A stretch of DNA of 24,764 nt, from assembly GCA_025529335.1 (NCBI GenBank), contig JAMYHX010000572.1, positions 1 through 24,764 of the forward strand, read 5' to 3'. A program made the position numbers and the translations under genes. This document shows positions 1 through 10,072 of the stretch, in pieces (the stretch's first letter is position 1; each line of letters begins with the position of its first letter). This stretch comes from Rhizopus sp. PT2906 (taxonomy: Eukaryota > Mucoromycota > Mucoromycetes > Mucorales > Rhizopodaceae). The notes beneath the pieces were generated by a model, which ran no database searches, was not told where the DNA came from, and saw nothing but the letters and a program-made list of their open reading frames with translations.

Positions 1-1285
1 ATTATACATACCATGTACTGTGTTATTTGCGAATCGCCTGCCCCCACCATGCCCGTAGCCTTTAGATCATGGCTAGCCCCAACTGCAGATCCCATCTTTC
101 CTCTTCCATCCAACGTTTTCTCCAATGCCTGTAACCAAGCGTCAAAACGTCCAAAGTCTTTTCCAAACTGTTTTAAAAGTTCCATGCCATGAAGTACCAT
201 CGATCTACCGTTTGGTAAGAAACAAAAGGCAGTCAAGGACTCACAGGCCTGGGTTCTTGCAGGGATATAAGGCGATAAGAGCGAAACACAAAAGTTGTCG
301 ATGATTCGAGAATGTTTGAAGGCTTCTTGAATACCTGACTATAAAAAGGGGGAGGTGTTATGATCAACGGATATACAGAGTCAATTTTGTATGGTACCTT
401 CTTGTTCATCAAAGTGTTTAAGCATTTCAAAATCTCGAGTTCTATTTTATGATCTGTCTGTGTTCTGGTCATATCTTTATTAACCTTTCTTTTGTCTCAT
501 TTGCTCCCCTTTTTAGCCTACCTATTCTGTTTTTTATGGATAATCCCGAGCTCTTTTGCAATCACTTGCATACCGCCATCCTGAATAAACCGCTCTAACC
601 AACTATGGAATGGATAGTTAGTGTTTCATATACGTGTACATATATATGTATTACCTATCCGAAGTTCTGATATAATAGGATACTTCCAGTATAAGTTCAT
701 ACGTAATCCCCTTTTGTCGTTGCTTACATAATATTTTGACATAGTTGGGTGGAGCAGTTTTCTTTGATGTTGCGCTACCAGTTGATTTCAAAGTAGAAGT
801 TGATGACTTTTTTGAAATGACTCTTTTTGAAGCCGCAATGTACTCGTCAGAAAGACTTGCGAGTTGTTCTTCATCTAGATCAAGTTGTTTCTAACATCTA
901 ATTTAAGTATATAAAACATTCAAATAATGCCTTATAAGGAATATTTACTGCTACTTCCGTAAACAAGTCTTCTGCACTATCCTGATCTTCCGTAGTCGTC
1001 GACAGATTGAAAGTCAATGTCTCTGTTTTTTTGCTTTCATTTGCTTTATCTAAAATCTAAGTTAATCTGCCCTGTTTTGAATTTCAGGAACAAAAGTCCT
1101 CATATACCAGAGTTGACTGTTTTGGAAGGTTTCAGATCTTTTTTAGGTACTTTGTTTGATATAATCAAAGGGGGTGTATTTGTAACTGAAGTGATCGAAC
1201 TTCTTCTAGCATAGCTTGCTGCTCTTAACCTGCTGCTTGGTTTTCTATTACTACGCTTATTTCCAATACTTGATATAAAATCCAT
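1..1285 (-). CDS. Formin, N-terminal GTPase-binding/FH3 region (partial, runs off left edge)
   Basis: Formins nucleate and elongate linear actin filaments at growth tips and septa; the N-terminal part binds Rho GTPases and mediates autoinhibition. Hand-spliced exons on the minus strand are 1285-1108, 1049-949, 890-655, 602-522, 464-398 and 338-12. All phases agree, and a gtatgt donor follows at 11. The first 330 residues are visible. A basic Ser-rich leader (about 1-60) and an acidic linker lead to the GBD/FH3 region from about residue 139, with YVKIL, EILKCLNTLMNKK, the FGRFDAWLQALEKTLDGRGK block and MGSAVGAS. Those last blocks are hallmarks of fungal Bni1/SepA-type formins. The catalytic FH1/FH2 domains must lie outside the window. 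The start at 1285 is the first ATG of the open exon and has an acceptable context (aacATGG). Introns are 47-58 nt. The family call is firm; which formin paralog it is cannot be told. Confidence 0.9.
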
Positions 1286-1603
1286 GTTAAGGTAAAGCTC
1301 ACACGAAAATGTGTGGCAAAAAACCTTGTTGAAGTTAAAAAAGAAGGAAGAAAAAGAAAATATATTTTAAGGAGCTTTGCCTTTTTTTTATTGTTACTTG
1401 TCGTGTTACATGTTTTCTTCTTTCCATTGTATGAAATATAGGTTTCAGCGGATGTTAAATTGCTTAAAAAGGTTCATTGCCCTCAAACAAATTATTATTC
1501 TCTAAAGTACAGAACTTTGTTCATGTAAACAAAGGACTTGATTTAGTCTTTGGTTAGTATACGCGACTAAATATATAGTAAGCATATCTCTTGTAATCAC
1601 TGA

Positions 1604-1834
1604 CTAGAGATCTATGTTACACACCGTATGATAAGAGCGAGACAGCCAAGTCAAAATTGAAATTGAGTCTGATAGCTGCATTAATTGCTGTTCTGTAGTT
1701 TCGGATTGGAGACATGATAATAATAAATACAGCTTAATTTTGTAGGATGCTAATAGAACAAAACAAAGGAAGAGCTTAAATAAGTCGTGTAAGAGACCAT
1801 GCTGTAATTTAATTTGCGGAATTTGATCGGCCAT
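1604..1834 (-). CDS. Possible small ORF, 76 aa, unrecognised
   Basis: An open frame of 76 codons starts at an ATG in a good context (A at -3, G at +4). Its middle (about residues 20-40) is hydrophobic enough for one membrane segment, and the C-terminal part is mixed polar. No motif is recognised and no splice partner is evident. In AT-rich fungal DNA an ORF of this length can arise by chance, so it is listed only as a candidate. Confidence 0.15.
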   Translation of the reverse strand: MADQIPQIKLQHGLLHDLFKLFLCFVLLASYKIKLYLLLSCLQSETTEQQLMQLSDSISILTWLSRSYHTVCNIDL

Positions 1835-2269
1835 TTCATTGTGTTTAGTTTTTTGTTGCCTGGATACCAGGAGAAAAGGGGAATTGCTTAAAAGATAGAG
1901 ATATTTTTATAAGAGCACGCTTGACATAATAAATTACTGGAATCAGTGAGCCTATCTGATATAAACAGCGTTACTAACACACGAATTCATTATTAAAAGT
2001 AGTTTGGTATTTTAGCTGTTACATGATATACTAATAAAGCAAAGCAAAAAAGAAAGAGCCGTCAGATACATCAAATGTATCTTATTATACTCAATTTGCC
2101 AGTGCATAGATACTATGCTCTTTGCACAATAGGAAGTTATTTGCATAAAGGGAAAGCTCCCCAGAATTGGTATGCTGGTGTTGTCACAACTCATATTTTA
2201 AGTCAAGAAATGTATCAAGGGCACGACCATCAATTTTATTATTCTGCAGCATCTCTTTTTTATTTCCAG

Positions 2270-2304
<35 letters not shown>
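2270..2304. repeat. T24/A11 homopolymer junction abutting a start codon
   Basis: A run of 24 T (2270-2293) is followed at once by 11 A (2294-2304) and then GAA-ATG of the cyclin gene. The sequence can fold into an A/T hairpin, and the T run would act as a nucleosome-excluding poly(dT) element. Length is likely to vary between isolates. Confidence 0.9.
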
Positions 2305-2307
2305 GAA

Positions 2308-4236
2308 ATGTCTTCAAGTGTCGTTTTTGAAAGCGTTCCAGTGTTCTCTTCTGCAATTATCGCCGAATTGGAGAAGAAATTGAAAGGCGATCAGGTTTTT
2401 CACCAAAGTCTGTCTGATAGCGCCAAGTTTGGGGTCACTTGCTTGATCCAGTTTTGGAATTCCAGGTGCTCTTTGATCACCGTAGATGAGCAGACAGTGG
2501 ATGAGGCTCGGTGCTCAAGTGTTGGTGACAGTGTGAAGGCTGTCGCATCTCTTGATGGAAAGGAGTGTAGAGGTGTGCGGTCAAGCGATGAGGTGCTTGA
2601 AGAGCTTGTTTCCGATGCCGAGAGTGATGAATGGTCCTTGCCATGTACTCCTCTCTTGTACTGCCTGCATTTTCAAAAGAAGGAATCAATGAGATTTTTT
2701 CAAGGCAAAAATGTTGATGGTAAGCCATAAGTCAATGTCTAAACAAAAATTCCTAACACACTTGTTTAAATAAAAGATTCTTTTCCGGCGAGCCATTCCA
2801 TTGCAAGCAGGTTGTCTGATGCTGTTGAGATGCTTGGTTCTGTTGAGGTGTTTGGTACTGATGATCGAAGCATTGGCGACCAAGATGAAGAAGTAGACTG
2901 CAACAACGAGCAAAAGACTGCTGATTTCGCTCCTGTTGTACCTGCTGATATATCAGTAGCGAAAATATGCGAGGACCACAAGTCTTTTCCTGTCAAGGTT
3001 TTCCGCAAGAGGCTCAAATCCTTCTTCAAGAATGTAAAGAAAGCGTTGAAGAAGCAGCCAAAAAAGAAGGTCAAGAAGGGTATTGCTTGGGGCGAAAAGC
3101 CTGATGCTCTCCCTGTTGTAAGTTTTTTTTTTCAAGTTTTTCAATTATCGTGATTCCGTGCTCACATCGTTAAAAGGTTCCAATCCAACAGACTTGCAAG
3201 AACAATAGGCATGGTCTGAATACGAAGGCATTCTTGTATGAGGAGTGTCTTGGTCTGGTTGGTTCAAGAATCTTCGTGACTGACAGGCAGCAAATCTCTG
3301 GTATTGGCATCGATGAAAAAATTTGGGGCAATAACGTCGAACAGGCGACAAATGATCAAAAAGACAGTGATAGTTTTTCTGGTGGCAAATCCTTGTCTTT
3401 GGTTTCCATTACTGGTTCGATAGCAATCAGGGCACAAGACAGCGAAGAGATCCTTGACATTCCCGAGGTAAAGGTGAATGACGCTGGCCTTTACATGGCC
3501 GTAAGCAAGACCTCTAGCAGCAAGAAATACGAATTGGCTTGGCAAGATGCCTTCAACAAGGAGAAAAACAACCCTGAAGATTTCCAGGCGACAGTTGACA
3601 GGTAAATTATCATTTTGCACAAGAGTTTTTCAAGCAATTTTCTATAGCATATCTTGGGCATTGTATGATGTTATCAAAAAAACACACGCCAGAGAAGATT
3701 TCAACTGTGACCCTTTGTTCGTGTGGCCCAAGGCCTCTCGTGATACCACTTGGGATAGGCATTGTGACACGCAGTGGACGGATGTGTTTGAAGAAGTGGA
3801 CGAACTTTTCGCACGACCTAATGTAAGATAATCATTAGTCTTTAAACATCCCTTTTAATCAGCTACTAACCTACTTTTCTCAAGCTAACCTGTGAAGATG
3901 TAGTTATCACCTATATCTATATCAAGCGACTCATAAAGGCATCTGGGCAAGCATTCTTTGATGGTAGCTGGAAGACGATCTTGCGATTGGCTGCCCTTAT
4001 CACAGACAAAGTCTGGAGTGACAAGTGTGCTTACAACATAGAACACTTCCAAGTGACCAAGGAGTTGCCTCTAACAACAGTGCAAGTATAAACAGCCTGT
4101 AGCTTTATTCATGAAAACTAACCTCTATTTATATAGTAATCAAATGGAGGCAAGCTTTCTTAAATATTTAAACTGGAACGTCAATGTAGAATGCTTCGAT
4201 TTCGCTGCTGCCTATCATGAACTTAGGCATTTTTAA
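2308..4236 (+). CDS. Cyclin-box protein (cyclin Y/Pho80-like) with long novel N-terminus
   Basis: Six exons: 2308-2719, 2777-3117, 3177-3601, 3648-3822, 3885-4081 and 4137-4236. All junctions are in phase and give 549 residues. The C-terminal part (about 436-545) reads as a cyclin box: LTCEDVVITYIYIKRLI, then SWKTILRLAALITDKVWSD, then NQMEASFLKYLNWNVNV. This is the pattern of the cyclin Y and Pho80/Pcl families, which activate PFTAIRE/Pho85-type kinases. The block before it (WPKASRDTTWDRHCD and WTDVFEEVDELF) fits the segment preceding the box. Roughly the first 380 residues match nothing I recognise. They include an acidic Ser-rich part and a lysine-rich patch at about 213-240 (FRKRLKSFFKNVKKALKK) that could be a nuclear signal or membrane-binding helix. 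The last intron (4082-4136) fits best as GC-AG. The kinase partner is inference. Confidence 0.75.
4082..4136 (+). other. Probable GC-AG intron in the cyclin gene
   Basis: The donor reads GT|GCAAGT and the acceptor TATATAG|T, with a CTAAC branch point at about 4109-4113. Splicing here makes a Val codon across the junction and then N-Q-M-E, which lines up with the N-x-x-E of cyclin Y/Pho80 boxes. The competing canonical donor GTATAA at 4088 would need the acceptor after ATGGAG and would delete that motif. Confidence 0.65.
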
Positions 4237-4824
4237 AAGAATCGATCGATTCCTAACTCATCAAGTATGTATTGAAGTTGACGCCTCTTTGTCTCTTTTT
4301 ATTGCTTAAAAGCCCCTTTAAGGCACTACTATATTTACTATAAAGCATAAACATTACGTGTTAAAGGAAATAGTAAAGAAAAAACCCCATGCAGTTATCT
4401 GCGCCATAAAATGTCAAAAAGAATAGTAATTTTTTTCAGTTTGTCAAATGTGTTGACTGTAATGGATTCCTTTTGTATTTTTATGCAACTCAGTGATTTT
4501 ATACAGATGATTAAACATTCATTAAGGCTTAATAAAGTAAGATAAAACACATTTTCCAACTTGTTATCAGGTTCTTCAAATCGTTTCTTCCATCAAAAAG
4601 TTCGGATAAAGTATTAATAATCTCTTTTACAAGTTTACTCACTTTTCTTGCTTCTTTTTTATAATGTAAGTCTTTAATATCAATGTAATAACTGAATTAC
4701 TAAACAGCTCTTTTATATCTCATTCTTTTGCTTCTGATGGGCTCTCTATCATTTTCTGAATAAAGTGGTAATCTGAGTATTAAATAAAAGCGTCTATTCC
4801 CCCTAATCCCCCTTTTTCTTTTTC
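4237..4824. other. Intergenic region between cyclin gene and MPP-alpha
   Basis: About 590 bp of AT-rich DNA. It holds the 3' flank of the cyclin gene and the promoter of the peptidase gene. The last 25 bases before the peptidase ATG are almost all pyrimidine (C and T runs), a leader type also seen at other starts in this window. No gene is recognised. Confidence 0.6.
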
Positions 4825-6600
4825 ATGGCTTCCCGTCTTTTAAGCAGCACTTCAAGATCTTCTTTAGGCTTTTATAAAAAGGCCATTTCCTCGGTCCTTA
4901 AGCGAAATGAATCAACTGTCAACTCTGGATCAGAGGTATTCCATTTAAATATATAACGTGTGTTAAAAGTTACTGACAACCGATTACAGCAAGGATTAGT
5001 CAATGGATTTCCAACCATAGTTCAAGAATATTCAAAGGCTTCTACAGGTCTCTGTAAAGTCACAACCCTTCCTAACGGTATACGCATTGCTTCTGAAAAC
5101 ACCCCTGGACACTTTAGCGCAGTAGGAGTATACGTGGATGCTGGCAGTCGATATGAGACTGCGAAAACAAGAGGTGTTAGCCATATTCTAGATAGATTAG
5201 CTTTCAAGGTATGAACAACAAATAATACTATTGTCCGTTGACTAACCCAATCGTATATAAAGAGTACCAAGAACAGATCAGCTGATGAAGTAGTAGCAGA
5301 ATTAGAATCTCTAGGCGGCAACATCATGTGCTCTTCTTCTCGTGAGTCCATCATGTACCAGTCTGCTATCTTTTCTCAAGATCTTGGTCGGGTTTTATCT
5401 CTTTTTTCGGATGTTGTCTGTCACCCTACGATTGATATGGCCGAAGTTGAAGAACAGCGTCAAACTGCTCTTTATGAAATTGAAGAGATTTGGTCAAAGC
5501 CCGATATGATCTTGCCAGAGATTTTACACACAGTTGCGTATCAGGGAAACACTCTTGGAAACCCATTACTTTGCCCACCAGAGAACCTACAACAGATGAC
5601 TCCAGAACTTATTCATGAATACAGAAATGCATGGTACAGACCTGAGCGTATGGTCATTGCTGCTTGCGGTGCTGAACATGACAAGGTGGTTGACCTTGCT
5701 GTCAAGTATTTCGGGGATATTCCTCAATCAGAAGAGAATTTGGATTCAGTCATGACGCATTTGGAAGCTTTAAAGAAGCAAGCGAATAAATCCCAGAGTC
5801 AGGACAATAGTAGCAGCAAATCCTTTGTGAAGTCGCTGCTCAACACAAAATTAAGTTCAGCTAAATCTCAATCCCTTTTCGATATTGCAACACAACCTGC
5901 TCAATATACTGGTGGCACACAAATGCTGGAAATTGGATATGATACTCCATTGAATCACGTCTATGTTGCATTTGAAGGTGTATCGATTGATGATCCTGAT
6001 ATCTATGCACTTACTACGCTTCAGATCCTTTTGGGCGGAGGTGGCTCCTTCTCTGCAGGCGGACCAGGCAAAGGAATGTACTCTCGTCTCTTCACCAACG
6101 TTTTGAACCAACATTACTGGGTCGAATCATGCCAGGCATTCAACCACTGCTACACTGATTCTGGATTATTTGGAATTTCCGGATCTTGTCAACCCGAATA
6201 CACAAACGCTCTGTTTGAAGTCATCTGTCGTGAGTTAGATATTGTGGCTAGAGGCGATGTCGGTAGATTGGGCGTTACAGAAGTCGAATTGAATCGTGCA
6301 AAGAATCAATTGAAGAGCTCCTTACTGATGAACCTGGAAAGTCGAATGGTGCAACTGGAAGATCTTGGTAGACAAGTGCAAGTACACGGAAAGAAGACAG
6401 GTATCGATGAGATGCTGTCGAATATTGATAAAGTCGATATCAATGAATTAAGAAGAGTAGCCAGCAGGGTTGTGCGAGGCGCTACTAGTGTCACTAGTGG
6501 TGGAACTGGTAGAGCCACTGTAGTCGCTCAAGGTAATCTTACAGGCGTAAGAGACTTTAATAAGATTATAGATAAGTATGGACTTGGAAGTGGGAAATAA
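4825..6600 (+). CDS. MAS2: Mitochondrial processing peptidase alpha subunit
   Basis: MPP cleaves targeting presequences from proteins imported into the mitochondrial matrix. The alpha subunit binds substrate; the beta subunit holds the zinc site. Exons are 4825-4935, 4990-5208 and 5263-6600, all phase 0, giving 555 residues. The N-terminus is a typical matrix presequence (MASRLLSSTSRSS, basic and serine-rich). At residues 102-106 the M16 zinc motif is replaced by H-I-L-D-R, the inactive form expected of alpha. The substrate-binding glycine-rich loop (GGGGSFSAGGPGKG) is at about 368-381. Other family blocks include TLPNGIRIASE and EIEEIWSKPD. A polar Lys/Ser insert lies near residues 282-315. 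The poly(A) signal AATAAA overlaps the stop codon. The gene is convergent with the MFS gene, with 147 bp between stop codons. The assignment is firm. Confidence 0.96.
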
Positions 6601-6601
6601 A
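6596..6601 (+). terminator. AATAAA poly(A) signal overlapping the MPP-alpha stop codon
   Basis: The sequence GGAAATAAAG contains AATAAA at 6596-6601, and its TAA (6598-6600) is the stop codon. Cleavage would normally follow 10-30 nt downstream, giving a very short 3' UTR before the convergent MFS gene. Confidence 0.5.
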
Positions 6602-6747
6602 GTTTTATAGAACCTTGTGTACATTATTGTAAAAAGGACCTTTTTTTCTTTCTTTTTCAACAGTCAACCGACTGTTATATTAAAATGGATATAATTTATT
6701 GATCATAGATAGCTTTTTACCTATCAAAGGCGCGTGACTGAATGATA

Positions 6748-8759
6748 TTATTTTATACGAGCATGAAGAGTAAACTGCTGTATAAATAGTGATGCTATAA
6801 CAGTAAAAATGGATACGACGACACAAAAATAAAAGGAATACTGTACAGCAATTTCAAAGGTATCTAATACGATTGCCAATGCTTCTGGAGAAAGAAGGTC
6901 TCTAACCTCTGTCATGGATTTTCGGGCAATATCAATAATCTGAAAAAAATATTAGTCATACATGGAGGAACATATACTTGTGTACCTTTTCAGCATCAGG
7001 TCCCTTTATTCTCTCTGTCAATATCTTCTTCACTAATCCTTGGAAGATAGCTGATGTGACTGATACACCGACAACACCGCCTGTTGAACGGAATAGATAA
7101 GAAACAGATGTAATCGTTGCCATTTCTATAAACGTTGTTAGATCTATTTATCGTAACTGCTTCTCTTTTTTGTTACCTCCACTGCCCACACAGGAGAGCA
7201 TAGCTACAAGGGTAGAAGTAATAATAGCTCCAGAAGAAAATCCATCGAGGATTAAACAGATAATGATGAATGAAAATGATGTATCGTGTGTCCAAGTACT
7301 AGTGCCTATCATAGACAATGCTGCTATAAAGGATGTTACAATGATAAATTTGCGGTATTCTCCTGTACGCGCCATCCAAAAACCAGAGGACAGAGATCCA
7401 ATAGACATAGCCGTCACTTTAGGCAAAAAGAAAAGACCAGCTTGAGAAGGAGTATAGCCTAGGACGCCTTGGAAGAATAGAGGAGCGGTATAAGTCGTAG
7501 CAAAAGATCCCATGATAACAAAGAAGTTGCTCAAGGCACAGGCTAATGGAGTACGACTTGAAATGATTTGCCATGGCATCAGTGGATTGCGTGCAATGTA
7601 CTTTTCAACCAAGCAAAAGATAACGCCGAGTACAACAGAAGCAATAAGCAGCCCATATACTAGCGGATCACTCCAGGGGCGGGAGTTTCCACCCATGGAA
7701 GTGGCCAGTAGAAAGCAAACAACAGATGATACAACGGCAGATGCGCCCATATAATCGATATTTTTGAGCTTTTTGATAAATGACTTTTCTTCTTGTTCCT
7801 CCAAGTTGTAGTCCGTAAGTAAATAGATAGCAACATAAAGTGAAACTACTAAAAGAGGCAAGTTGATGTAAAAACAGTATCTCCAGCTCAGCTTATCCGT
7901 GATCAAGCCACCCAAAGGTGCTCCGACAACAGAACCAAGCTACTCTGCAAGTTAGTTTTTCAAGGCTCAGGCGACGTATATCTGATAGCTTACCCCATAA
8001 GCAATGTTGGCATAACCTTGGTATTTTCCTCTTTCTCTTAAAGAAACCAAGTCGCTAGTGATCACAGCGGATATAGTATTCATGCCTCCTCCGCCAATCC
8101 CGGCAATACCACGGGAGACAACCAGCATCCACAGTGTGGAGGATGCACCGCACATGGCAGAGCCAATAAAAAAGACAGCTGTAGCAAACAGCAACGACGT
8201 TCTTCTACCAAATGCATCCGAAATACGACCGTCTACAGTTTTAAAAGGTTAAGACAAGAACAAATATATAGTCTGATGGTTCTGCTTACACAACGGTTGT
8301 AGAGCTGTATAACTCAACATATATGCTGTTGCTATCCAAACTACTTCATTTGATCTAAATGAAAGGTTATTACGAGATTATTGAATAAACGGATCCGATT
8401 TACCTTTTAAATTCAGTACCAACTTGTGGATAGATGGTTGCTACAATAGATGCATCCAGTGAAGCCAAGGCAACGCCTACCCATAAACTATTCATGTAAC
8501 CTAGTTACATACTCAAGCAAAAGTATATTGCTACTCCTTTTTACCCTAAAAAAATTGTCCACCGAGGCGCTCCATTCAATCTTCTTTCTAATATCTCTTC
8601 AGCACTTGGTGACTTTTGTAAAGGGCTGTTGGGGCTTGTGACAACGGTAACTCTATCGCCTGTGTCATCTTCAAGTATGGGATATTTGCTGTTTCTTATT
8701 TCATTTTGATGCTTCAGCAATGGAGATCTTTCCGTTGGTTCCACTTCTGTTGTGGTCAT
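6748..8759 (-). CDS. MFS transporter, DHA2 (14-TMS) drug/amino-acid:H+ antiporter type
   Basis: Seven exons on the minus strand: 8759-8545, 8487-8404, 8354-8290, 8232-7994, 7939-7177, 7125-6986 and 6939-6748. All are in phase and give 565 residues. An N-terminal cytosolic tail of about 65 residues precedes many hydrophobic helices. MFS motif A is at about 123-132 (GRISDAFGRR). The antiporter motif C block LGSVVGAPLGG is at 202-212, followed by WRYCFYINLPL, typical of the DHA2 group (S. cerevisiae Vba and S. pombe Fnx proteins). The conserved SVSYLFRSTGG block is near the end. The tail carries ERSPLL (10-15), an acidic dileucine signal that in fungi often sends proteins to the vacuole, so vacuolar import of basic amino acids is a reasonable guess, with multidrug export as the alternative. 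The start is the second in-frame ATG; an upstream ATG at 8822 only adds residues from a T-rich leader. Confidence 0.9.
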
Positions 8760-9452
8760 ATTGAAGTTGGATATGCAAAAAGAAAGAGAGAAACAGAAAA
8801 AAAAAAAAAGCAAATGCGTCAATTAAATAAATGCCTTGGAAATTCAAATACAGCATCTTGCACAAGTCACTCGCAGAATGAGTTTATTGTTCATAGCAAC
8901 GGATACAAGTATAATTTAAAAGCAACAAACTGTTGTCTTTATTTGTGTTACTTTGGATATTTATTTTGGTGCATTTGTTATGGTAATTAACTTTAATTGC
9001 TCTATGTAAACAATGTAAGAGATCTATAGAGAGTAACAGCTGAGTTAGTTAACCACAAAAAAGATAAGAAGTGGCCCTGAACTGTGAGAACAGACTTGTA
9101 TTACAAACAGCGACGGCATTGTGTAAGCATGTTGCACAACGATACTTTACGATGTGAAGAAGTAGTGTTGTCTATAAAAACCTTTGATATGTATATTAGC
9201 GTACTTTTATATTTCGTATTCAATCGTATGGCAACAAAATAAATACATGAATCTCATTTAGCTATGAATGCAAAAGCAGTTAAAAAATTAAACATTGTAT
9301 ATCGAATTGCGTTATTATCAATTATAATTACTAAGCAAAATGAAAGCAGCGTCTATTTACTACCACATATCTGTCACTATCGGACTGGCAAACCAAGAGA
9401 CAAATAGTACAACCGAGCACTCACACAAATCTTGTGATCCTATCAAAATACC
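8760..9452. other. Intergenic region between MFS gene and transposon
   Basis: About 690 bp, AT-rich. It contains the presumed MFS promoter, with a pyrimidine-rich leader on the minus strand that includes an A/T homopolymer near 8800. I found no gene, RNA or repeat with support in the rest. Confidence 0.6.
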
Positions 9453-9541
9453 GCTATATAGATCATTATGATTAAAGATATTTTATTTATTTATTTATAA
9501 AATACAAAGACTATAAGGGCACATGATGTTTTTAGTACATC
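9453..9541 (+). repeat. Left terminal inverted repeat
   Basis: Begins GCTATATAGATCATTATGAT and continues through GATTAAAGATATTTTAT, ATAAAATACAAAG and CTATAAGGGC to TGATG. It matches the reverse complement of 11171-11254 along its length, with a 4-nt indel in the TTAT-rich middle, another single-base indel, and scattered substitutions. Confidence 0.8.
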
Positions 9542-10072
9542 GTTTTTGCCCTGGCCAGTTCGCGATGTAAAAGAGTATCTAGAAACCTCTCTGGGCTCAA
9601 GGGTAAAAATGCTTTGGCTGGGAAGCTCACGGAACAAGTGGTAAAAGCGCTGCTATGAAGAGCTAGATAACTATTTAAGCATTTTCTGCCCGAGAAGAGA
9701 TGATGATGATGGCTCTTGTTCATGATATAAGTGATAGTGCAGACTATAGGCCATCTGGTAGTCCAAAACGATCTGGTTTGAAGGAAGCACGGTTTACGGA
9801 TGGGAGGCTTATTTAAAAGGAAGGATAGGGGAACCGCTATAGTCTTCGATATTTATAGACGGTAGTGCATATCAAGACAGTAGATGGCATGCTATTTTGT
9901 AAAGAGCTACGGGGGATGATGAAGACAATGTGTAGCTTTATAGCCGGGCAACCAGCCAAGACGCCAACGTACACAGCGGTTTCTTTCTGTTATTCTTGGT
10001 ATTCAAACAAATATAAATGGTATTTCTTTTTTTTCAGGTGCTTTTTGTTTTTCCATACCTTGCAGTTTAACA

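Larger units (their letters stand above)
1286..2307. other. Intergenic region between divergent formin and cyclin genes
   Basis: This AT-rich stretch of about 1 kb separates two divergently transcribed genes and should carry both promoters. I see no convincing conserved gene. One 76-codon minus-strand ORF (1834-1604) has a good start context (gaaATGG) and a hydrophobic stretch near residues 20-40, but I cannot assign it and it may be chance. The right end finishes in a T24/A11 homopolymer directly before the cyclin start codon. Confidence 0.6.

Noticed and set aside
2075..2383. Plus-strand ORF with poly-Phe/poly-Lys overlapping the cyclin start
   Set aside because: It crosses the T24/A11 homopolymer and is out of frame with the supported cyclin exon 1.
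4088..4148. Canonical GT-AG splice (GTATAA donor, ATGGAG acceptor) for the last cyclin intron
   Set aside because: It keeps frame but removes the N-Q-M-E motif expected in this cyclin class and uses a poor acceptor; the GC-AG option fits better, though RNA data could reverse this.
7170..7754. Plus-strand ORFs of 80-91 codons opposite the MFS transporter
   Set aside because: They are shadows of the strongly supported MFS coding frame on the minus strand.
8760..8822. Upstream ATG of the MFS gene at 8822, giving a hydrophobic leader
   Set aside because: The added residues are translation of a T/C-rich leader; the start at 8759 gives a normal MFS N-terminus with ERSPLL.
9532..9723. 63-codon minus-strand ORF inside the transposon
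   Set aside because: It starts inside the element's internal non-coding part, overlaps the left inverted repeat at its 3' end and shows no motif.
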